Shown here: positions 55,575-64,000 of the stretch, one piece after another | Position numbering within the stretch: position 1 is the first letter of the stretch | How the letters are laid out: every line of letters starts with the position of its first letter | NCBI RefSeq assembly: GCF_000003815.2 | Contig: NC_049994.1 | Location: forward strand, 17,845,356-17,909,355 | DNA: 64,000 bases | Origin: Branchiostoma floridae | Taxonomy: Eukaryota; Chordata; Leptocardii; Amphioxiformes; Branchiostomatidae | Reading direction: 5' to 3' | Notes under the pieces: model-generated | Databases searched by the model: none | What the model saw: the letters and a program-made list of their open reading frames with translations, nothing else | Told to the model about the DNA's origin: nothing | Position numbers and translations under genes: made by a program

Positions 55575-56049
55575 GTAAGTTTGTTTTGGTTATCATATGA
55601 GCCCAAAGTTATCTTACCATGATTGTTTTTATTCAATTCAACTCTGTGCATGGAATAATTAATTGATCACAGAACCTACACTGGGCTATGACAGAGTACA
55701 TAATTATGTAAATATTGCACTATGTCATTGGCTAGATTTGTGTATTTATTCAAACATTACTTGAACTTCCTGTGCAAAAGAGTCTGGAAGCATCACACTT
55801 TGGTTTGGAAGAAAATGTCACCTCATTATCTTGCTGGCACCCCTGGTTTGAGTTCAAATGTCAGCTGTTGATTCTTGGACAACCATCATGCAATATGTTG
55901 GAATGATTTTGTATGTTGTGGTACACTATTCTATGTCCTTTTCAGAAAGAGGAGGAGAATTGTCATCTGCTGTTTCATTTTGTTATGTTTCTTTTACCCG
56001 ACACAGAATAAATTTTCATGAGTAAAAGAAGCTATTTCTGAGTTTTGTT
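55575..56049. other. Start of chimaerin intron 10
   Basis: No exon or repeat is recognised. It lies between the donor of chimaerin exon 10 and the converging 3' end of the minus-strand TPR gene. Confidence 0.6.
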
Positions 56050-56055
56050 TTTATT
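56050..56055 (-). terminator. Candidate polyadenylation signal of the TPR gene
   Basis: On the minus strand this is AATAAA, 234 bp downstream of the TAG stop. It is the nearest canonical signal I found. It is not confirmed by any transcript. Confidence 0.4.
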
Positions 56056-56169
56056 TTGCATTGATCATTCTCAGATTTTGTTCAATTGCCTTTATCAATG
56101 GATGTCATTTGTCCTGAGGATAAACCTGCTTTACCATGGACAAGGCTTCTTGCTAGAGACTGATCACTA

Positions 56170-56288
56170 ATGTGCCTTCACCCTTTTTCTCCGAGGCTGC
56201 TGCCATGTTGTTGAGTAATGTGGCGGTCGTGATGTGCTGTACTCTGACCATAGATACTCCTACGCATCTGCAGCACCTGTTCAAAGTG
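56170..56288 (-). pseudogene. Decayed sixteenth TPR unit beyond the stop codon
   Basis: Directly after the TAG at 56289-56291 the same frame reads [19 protein letters not shown], the usual TPR unit. A one-base shift then moves the familiar LLNNM into the neighbouring frame. The TPR array was once longer by at least one unit. The current stop shortens the protein by about 40 residues but leaves fifteen units intact. Confidence 0.8.
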
Positions 56289-59200
56289 CTAGGTTGCTCT
56301 TTTGTGATCACCAATGTTGCTCCAGGCCAACCCCAAGTTGTGTTGTATTGTTGCAATGTCAGGATGTGCTGAACCCTGACCATAGATACTCTCGGCCATC
56401 TGAAGTGCCTGTTTGAGGTAGCTGATTGCTTTGCTGTGATCATGAAGATCGTTGTAGGCTTGCCCAAGGTTGTTAAGTGATTTTGCAATTTCAGGATGTG
56501 CTGTCCTCTGGCCGTAGATACTCTTGTACATCTGTAGTGCCTCTTCATAGTAGGTGATAGCTTTCCTGTATTCTCTCAGATCATGACAGACACATCCCAG
56601 GTTCATTAGTGATGTTGCATGTGCTGTGCCCTGACCATAGATACTCCTGAACATCTGCAGTGCTTGTTCAAGATAGCTGAATGCTTTGCTGTAATCACCA
56701 TGTTGACGCCAGACTTCCCCAAGACCGTTGAGTAACATGGCAATCTGAGGATGTGCTGTATCTTTACCATTGATACTCCTGCACATCTGCAGTGCCTGTT
56801 CAACATAGCTGATTGCCTTTCTTTGATCACCCTGATGATACCAGACTGACCCTAGACTGCTGAGTGAGGTGACAATTTTAGGATGTGCTGTGCTTTGACC
56901 ATAGATAGTCCTATTCATCTCCAGTGCTTGTTCATGGAAACTTATTGCTTCACTGTAATCAGCCAGGTAGTCATAGGCTGCGCCAAGATCATTGAGAGTC
57001 TCAGCAATATGAGGATGTGCTTTATTTTGGCCATAGATGCTCTTGGACATCTGTAGTGCCTCTTTATGATACCTGACTGCTGTCCGGTAGTCACCAAGAG
57101 AATGCCAGGCATTTCCCAGGCTGCTGAGTGTCTGTACAATGTCACTGTGATCTGAAGTCTGACCATAGATACTGCGGTACATCTGAAGTGCCTCACTCAG
57201 CTCATTGTAGCTGATGGCTTCCCTGTAATCACCAAGGGAGGTGAGGGTTTGACCAATATTGACAAGTGACATGGCAATGTCAGGATGCTTTGTACCATAG
57301 ATGTGTTTTCTTTTCTGCAGTGCCTGTTCATGGTAGTTTAAAGCTTTTCTGTGATGACCCAAGGAAGCCCAGGTTGCCCCTAGGTTATTGAGTAGTCTAC
57401 CAGTGTCAGGATGTGGTGTGTTTTTGCAATAGACACTTGTATGCATCTGCAGTGCCTGTTCGTAGTAACTGATAGCTTTATGTTCTTCACCCAGTTCAGC
57501 CCAGGCTATCCCCAGGCTGTTCAATGACATGGCAATGTCAGGATGTTCTGTAGACTGACCATAGATACTCCTGTCCACCACTAGTGCCTGTTCATAGTAG
57601 CTGATTGCTTTTCTACAATCACCTAGACTACGCCAGACCATCCCCAGGTTTCTAAGTGATGTTGCAATGTCTGGATGTGCTGTACTGTGACCATAGATGC
57701 TTCTTCGAATCTGTAGTGCCTGTTCCAGGTAGTCTCTGGCACTATCAAAATCACTCAACGCTTTCCACATCATCCCAAGGTTGTTGAGTGAACTGGTAAT
57801 GCTAATATGTTCCTCTCCATAGATACTCCTGTACATCTGCAGTGACTGTTCAAGATAACTGATTGCTTTTCTATACTCCCCAAGCGCACCATAGGCTGCC
57901 CCAAGCATGCTGAGTAAGGTAGCAATGGCAGCATATGTTGCACTCTCCCCATATATTCTCCTGTAATTATGTAATGCCTCTTCAAGGTAGCTGATTGCTT
58001 TTCCGTAAGCACCCCTTTGGTAGTATGCCCTTCCCAAGTTCATTCTTGACATTGCGATGTCTGGATTTGTATTACTCTTATCAGAGGACAATGCTAATGT
58101 CAATGCCTCTTCTAGGTTGCTAATTGCCCCCTGGTTATCTCCAATTCTACTCAAAGAACCTCCAAGATCATTAAGCAGCCTAAATTTTGTAGCATAATTT
58201 CCTTTAGCTTCCCTAAGAGCTACCCGGTAATAGCTTATAGCCTGACTATATTTGCATAGTTCATGGTACATCATTGCTTTTATTGATGCTGAATTTGCAT
58301 AGAAATCAGATAATAGATCTGGAGTTGTGTTTTCTTCAGACCACTCTGAAAGGATAACTCGAAGATGAAGTGCTGTGTAATAATATCTGAAAATCTGTTT
58401 TTCATTTGGTAGATAAAAAATCTGTTTCAGTGCACTTGTTTGCACATCATTGGCCTGAAGGGATGATTCCTGTCCTTGCTTTTCTGTTTCAATTGAAGCT
58501 AAGACAGACAAGCTTTCCTTCTGTCCACCATTTGCAATGTATGTTCTGAGCCTGAGTTCTGCTGAGATGCTGGTAAGCACTGTAAGGTGGTGTGCATTGT
58601 TGGGACTGATTACTTGTTGGTTTTCCATTTCTTCTATTGTCTCCCAAACTGACCTAGGAGTGATGTGCGAAGACAACGCCAAGCAGTCAACTGCTACAGC
58701 TGGGAAGCGATAGATTTCTTTCTTGATATCAATCAGCCTAGCTGTGAGTTGGTCTATGTAGATGTTACTGTTTTTCTTCATAGTCTCCTGTGCCAGTTGT
58801 TGAGCCATTTTACCGTCATTAGCTTGCAGAATCCTCACTGTGATGGCCATGTATGTGTCAATCAAACCCTGGTCCCCTGTTATCAGGCAGGGGTTTCTCA
58901 AGATGGTAGCAAGATGATATCCTTCTCTAAGATACAATGTGATATCCTTTTGTAGTATTGAAACCATCTTTTCTGGGGTGCAGATGAGTTCACTTACAGT
59001 TTCCTGCCTGCCCAGTGGCGTCTTGCTTGCCTTTGGCATGGAGCCATCAAATGCTAACCCACGTGGTGTAACAGAGTCATAGTACCAGTTGTCAAGGGGA
59101 TTCTTGGAGTAGAAGTCATTGAGAGATTTTATTCCCAGTGCTGGGAGAATAGTTTCTCCTAGGTTGATCACCCTGAGGTGTAGATAGTGGGTGAGGTTGC

Positions 59201-61445
59201 GGAAATACACAAGATACTCTTCTTTTTCTTCATCTACCAAGATAGCAAACTCCAGGTCTGAGTACGGAGTTACCAGTCCTGTGGCCTGTGAACCCAAGCC
59301 TACCAGGGCATACTTACAGGGAGGGGGACCCATTAACCCAAGACACTCATCTACAAGCAGGCTGATGAACTCTTTCCTTTGCTGTGCAATTGTCTCAAAC
59401 AACTGTCTGACAGCCTGAGCTCGTTTTGCCTCTATCTCTCTAACACATGGGTCATCCTCATCATGTACATAGGGATCCAGCTGCTGGTCAATGGTTTCCA
59501 TCTCCAGCTTGATCTGGCCCCGCATCTCCTTCAGCTGTTTCTTGTGTTTTTCTGTATCATCTTGGCTAACATTGCAATCAAAGTCTAGGATACATCTCAA
59601 AAATGACTTCTCTACATCTGTAATAGCTGTTTCTATATTACAGTTGAGGACTTGATCCTCTGACCTGGCTATTGCTGCATTGTAGAGTGCTGCAGCTTTG
59701 ACAAAGTCTCCCCCGTCTCCTGTCTGCTGACCTCGCTTACTGTAGACCTCCCCCAACTTGCACAGGGGCTCCACCTCTCTCTGGTACTGCTGGGCTGTGG
59801 GGTCTAAATGTAAATGTAAATGGTGTTGAATACATAGATGGTATTTTTAAAAGACATCTAACTTCATAGAACAACACAAGGTTATGCAATCAGAATTGGC
59901 TGGCTGTGTGTTAATGCAAAATCTGAATTTTGAAGAAAAGTAGCATCAGAGCTGTACCTCTGACATGTACCGTCTTGAGTGCAGCTGCAAAGTGCCTCTC
60001 TGCTGAGTCCAGGTCTGCCCTAGCAAGGAAGGTTTTACCTTTCTTGATGTCATCTTGGAACTCACTAACAAATGCAAGGAATCAATAAGTTATAGACCTG
60101 AATGAACACAGACAGCATAAATGAACTTTTTCATATGCAAAGTCCAGGTCTGACATATCAACGAATTTAGTCTTCAACCAGGAAGATGAATCTGTTACAT
60201 TCATTTGGGTTTATTTAACTTTTTTTGGTAAAGTTTATAGTACGAAAGGGTTTGCTACCTTGTTGTGTCTAGTTTGAAAGGATGGTCCTGATTCTCCTGA
60301 ATGGTGCCAGGTCTTGTGATGTTCCCCAGATCCTGCCTCGTGTGCATGTGTGCTTTCCTTTCTGTTTGTCTTGAGCTTCTTGGTGCCTTTTGCTACAGAA
60401 ATTAATCCACACTTTTCAACATTCAAAAGTGATTATCACTGTGTAGACATAATGGTACATGCATTAAAGAACCCTGCTCATTTATCATTTGCCCTGGTCA
60501 GGGTATAATCTTTTTCTACTTGAAATACTTGGAACAGAAGCACAATGTATACTTACATGCATATAGTAAATTACAAGAATTTTAGGGAAAGGGGGGATAT
60601 ACATCCTAGTTTACATACTTGTCTAGTAGTGTCTTTTTTTCTGAATTGACCTTTAAATTTAATCTTTCATTTTAAGCAAAAATATGAATTAATGTTCCAG
60701 TTGCTTGTTTGACTCAACTACAGCTACTCACCTTTCTCACTGCCTGCCTAATGTTGTTCAAGGTGCATCTAACCAAGTACGAGACACGATGTTGTAGAGT
60801 CAGTTTTGTCCCAGGATCCCGACATCTTGTCATGGCCTTGTTGTACATGGCAGCTGCCTTGGAGAACTGGAATACATCCGAGGTCTTCTTGCCTTTCTTA
60901 AGGTAGAAATCTCCTAGTGATTTTAAAACCTCAACTTCCAAGAACACGTCACTGTTCCCAATTGCAGTCAATGTTTCTGTGTAAGTCTCCTCAACTGAGT
61001 GCCAGGGTTTAAGGACTCTTCTGTCCAGTTTGTCACAAATCTCAGCCGCTCTTAAAACATTGCTATCAGCAGTGCTCCAGTAGTCCGGAGACAACCACAG
61101 AAACTTTGAACTGTACCCCTGCAACAGTTGTTTGGAGAGTTTCTCCATGTAGCCGATACGATGTTGAAGTGTTTCTCTCATGTCTGGATCTGTGCAGCGC
61201 AGTAGTGCAGCAGCATACAGGGCAGCAGCCTTGTCAAACTCTGCTGAATCTTTACCAAACTTGCCTCTCTCAAGACGCAGGTCTCCAAGACTTTTCAGGA
61301 CTTCTACCTCCATGAAGAGATCCTGGCTAAAAATGGCTTCTCTCAGTGCCTTATAATAACCAACTTTTTGGCCATGGTTACTCTCTACACATAGCTGAAA
61401 GCCCTGTAGCTTGTTTGCCAAGCTGGTCATATTGATGTCAGACAT
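56289..61445 (-). CDS. Nucleotidyltransferase-like domain fused to 15 kinesin-light-chain-type TPRs
   Basis: Four exons on the minus strand were assembled by eye: 61445-60732, 60392-60259, 60064-59958 and 59803-56289. Junction phases are 0, 2 and 1, all with GT..AG, giving 1489 residues. Residues 1-340 contain three helical repeats ([51 protein letters not shown]), each followed by a KAAA(L/M)Y helix. Around residues 480-505 [20 protein letters not shown] has the GS...D-x-E pattern of DUF294/GlnD-like nucleotidyltransferases (S490, D501, E503), with a later [18 protein letters not shown] segment. From about residue 840 come fifteen units of about 44 residues ([19 protein letters not shown] ... 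DIATSLNNLG). The substrate is unknown. The start Met at 61445 is the first of the exon; another Met follows at residue 6. It lies inside chimaerin intron 10 if that gene continues past 64 kb. Confidence 0.88.
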
Positions 61446-63053
61446 GTTTGCGTTTTGTTTTTTTAAGTAAAATATGCTAATTAGCTTCCATTGAAAGATT
61501 TCAAGTCTTGATCATTCTGTGAAAATAAAATATATTAACATGTTTAACTTTTAAGTTAAGGCCATCATTCAACATCATGGTGTTAAAGTTTGCAGTTTTA
61601 ACAATGTATTTGTTAACTAAATGTGCATGGCAGTTACAGAGAGGGCTCACAGTGATTGATTTATTTGACCTTTAACCTCTTCCCTCGTGACCTCTATGAG
61701 AAGTATCCTGCAGGCTGATTTGAGCTCTGATGATTTATAAAGGTTCAAAATAACAATTTAGAATAATATGTTGCTGGTGGTTTAGGATAGAAGTTGTTGG
61801 GTGCCATTGCTAATTCCAAAGGGGCTAAAAGTTTACAGCTTGGGAAGTGGTAAGAACTATAACGTTACTAGTATGGTCTTGACATTTCTGTATGCAAGAG
61901 TTTCATTTTTTTCCCAATGTAAACTTAAAGGTATTACAATAAACATGTAGGCTGGAGCACATAAGGCTATTATTTAGCAGTTGATCTCCATTCAACTTTA
62001 TTCCTGTGCAGTCAAGGACTACTTTACAAATTGGTAGGTTAGCAACCAATGGATGGCTGGTTAAATGTTAACCAGGCTTGGTCAGCGAGTTTGATTAGTT
62101 TATGTCAACACAGTGTACTGCTATGATTAACTCAAGCCAATAAGGACATGTCTGTTGTATATGACATTGTATATAAACTAGGAAGTTTCTAGACCAGCCC
62201 TAAGACTTACTGTCATGGTGTTCTGACTAACCAGTTCAATTTTCCATGAATACACATTGAACTTCTTCATTGAACTTATTAAACTCCTCCAAGTTTCAAG
62301 ATTTGTTCTGTATCTCCAGTACTACTGTCCAGTATTTGATCATACTGCTGCTGCATGGGATCCCTGACACGGGTAGACAGCAGTCGGAAAGTCTTCACAC
62401 CGCGCTACCAAGCAGCTTTGTCCAGCGGGTTCACACTAGTTGGACCACACACTTTGATATTCTTGACCTGTGACACAATCCGTCCAAGATCGCAATCTAT
62501 GTGCCTTTTTGATTGCCATCTCATCTGTATGGTAGAATCCCTGATTGTACTGTCAGAGATCTTGATCACGATTTCCATCAACAGAGACTCATATTGTGAT
62601 GTCTACAAATGGAATTGCCTAAATATTCATTCTACCAGATTGTGATGTCTAAACCCATCATGTCTAACCTTCTTGTCTAAATCTTACCTTGATGTCAGAG
62701 ACTCCACAGCTATGAACCTGTGTTCAAGTTGGCAGAGAGTTGTCTTTCACTCCGTTTACTAAGCAGCGGGTCTTTTTTCCCAGTGGAAATTTTGTTGCGC
62801 CACTGCTGGGACTTTCCATTGAGTCATACCTTTTTAATGGTAAACACTAAGCTCAAGGAGTGCTGGCTAATTATTACCTCTCACATTTGCACCTTGGATT
62901 GTAAGGTTCTATGGAGGATCAAGAATGTGACATTACAATATGCTTTGGTTAGTTCAGATTCCTTTATCACAGTGGTGAAAACAGATTTGAGAAATACATG
63001 ATTACCTCCATGAAAAATGGAGGTATAGTATTTGGTATGTCTGTCTGTGTGTG
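61446..63053. other. Upstream region of the TPR gene
   Basis: It should contain the promoter of the minus-strand TPR gene, but no core element was identified. Around 62345-62460 a minus-strand frame (TRVRDPMQQQYDQILDSSTG) looks briefly coding and may be a decayed gene fragment. No chimaerin exon was found here. Confidence 0.4.
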
Positions 63054-63341
63054 CACCGGTGCAATGGCCTAGTGGTTAGAGTGTTCGCCTTGCATTCGGT
63101 AGGTCGTGAGTTCGAACCCCGGCCGGGTCATACCAAAGACTTTAAAAATGGTACATGCTGCTTTCTCTGCTTGGCACTCAGCACTAAAGAGAAAGAGTAT
63201 GGAAGTTAAACACACATCACTACCAGCGGACCAGCCCCCTGCTGTAGTGGCTTGCACATGTGTGGCCCAAGGGCTACTCGAAATGGAGATGGGCGCCACC
63301 CCAAAAGCATCTGCACAGATGTAAGGGTAACTTTAACTTCT
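63054..63341 (+). mobile_element. tRNA-derived SINE
   Basis: The head has an A box TGGCCTAGTGG (63065-63075), then CCTTGCATTCGGTAGGTCG, then a B box GTTCGAACCCC (63110-63120), all in normal tRNA spacing. A non-tRNA body follows, through CATACCAAAGAC and GGCGCCACCCCAAAAGCATC to about 63330. It appears to be inserted in a TG-rich phrase (CTGTCTGTGTGTG on the left, TCTGTGTGTGTG on the right) that belongs to another repeat. Its core matches the minus-strand fragment at 17095-17170. Confidence 0.8.
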
Positions 63342-64000
63342 GTGTGTGTGTTTGTGTTTGTGTTTCCGGATATTTGTAGTCAACATAACTTGAGAACCTC
63401 TTGGTGTGATATTTGGTATGTGGGTAGGGGTTGGAAAGACAAGCATCAAGGTCAATTTTGGGCCCCCTGGTGTGTGATGTTGGTACTGCAGCAGAACTTC
63501 AAATTTTTTAAATCTTTTTGACCTGGGCTTACTATGCCTATGGTCTTGATTTTTTTTATGGCAGGTAGCTTGTGATGTAAGGAAGAAGTGATGTATGTTT
63601 GGGCCCCCAAGCAGCTTGCTCTAGAACTGCAGGACTGCATTTTTGTCAAAATCTTCCAACTGAAGAAGGAGCATAACAGAACATAGGAATGATGGATTTC
63701 CATGATGTTTAGTATGCAGGTACCTGTGGCAGAGATGTACATAATGAAGTGGCCAATTTGGCAATTATGCAAATTTGGCCTTAATTTGCATACAACAGCC
63801 TCCAGTTTATTTCTGCTGTTCCAGTTTAATTCCTGACTGGCCTCCCATATCTCAGCAACCATATGCCCATATGGGCTAATATCACGAAGTATAGGTAAAA
63901 TGATGTAAGGAATATGTAGCCACCATTGATTACCCCCTGGGGATTAGTCCAATAATGTATGATTATGTATAACCATTCTTAGAGTTATGCATAATCATGC
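63342..64000. other. Repeat-like non-coding tail of the window
   Basis: The phrases TTTGGTATGT and TTTCCGGATATTTGTAGTCA suggest the continuation of the repeat that the SINE entered (the phrase ATTTGGTATGT is also present at 63031). No gene is seen. Confidence 0.45.

Noticed and set aside
57770-58012. Cys/Arg-rich small proteins on the minus strand of the TPR gene
   Set aside because: These are +1 frame readings of the TPR repeat DNA, which explains their own internal periodicity.
62355-62645. Small gene at 62.3 kb
   Set aside because: The + frame has no motif; the minus frame looks briefly coding but is broken by stops and has no splice signals I could support.
63056-63130. tRNA gene at 63056
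   Set aside because: A and B boxes are present but the acceptor stem is not closed and a SINE body follows.

Overview
This is a 64-kb stretch of animal genomic DNA from a draft assembly (N runs at 27561-27660 and 31781-32570). It has long introns, many small DNA transposons, tRNA-derived SINEs and a lineage-expanded set of single-exon TRIM-NHL genes. That mix, with a single deuterostome-type chimaerin gene, fits a cephalochordate (amphioxus, Branchiostoma). The genus is inferred, not proven.

The main gene is a chimaerin (SH2 - C1 - RhoGAP Rac-GAP) on the + strand. Its first coding exon is at 2456-2495 ([13 protein letters not shown]). Its second is 41 kb away at 43649-43704 ([12 protein letters not shown]). 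Eight more exons follow to 55574, where the window has reached the middle of the RhoGAP domain. All nine junctions have GT..AG boundaries and compatible phases. The end of the RhoGAP domain is not found in the window.

The 41-kb first intron holds four same-strand, intronless TRIM-NHL genes (RING, B-box, coiled coil, NHL propeller) at about 7.1, 11.8, 18.3 and 26.2 kb. The fourth is cut by a sequence gap. Duplicated upstream blocks pair genes 1 with 4 and 2 with 3. A 5'-truncated non-LTR retrotransposon (22297-25757) sits in the upstream block of gene 4, and the matching empty site is preserved upstream of gene 1. The intron also holds a miniature LTR-type element with a tRNA-like module in its LTRs (9891-10328), a 2.4-kb inverted-repeat element with another nested in it (13942-16382), two long satellite-like arrays (33.1-37.7 kb), two PIF/Harbinger-type MITEs, and hAT-type elements, one of which ends 93 bp before exon 2.

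Downstream, intron 2 carries a five-unit exon-like tandem repeat. The exon for the second half of SH2 is preceded by two partial tandem copies, one of which would splice in frame and hit a stop. Introns 5 to 6 are built from several tandem-repeat families.

On the minus strand, 61445-56289, lies a four-exon gene for a 1489-residue protein: helical/TPR-like N-terminus, a nucleotidyltransferase-like domain with a GS...DLE motif, then fifteen kinesin-light-chain-type TPR units. If the missing RhoGAP exons lie beyond 64 kb, this gene is nested in a chimaerin intron. No rRNA, functional tRNA, CRISPR array or prokaryotic feature was seen.
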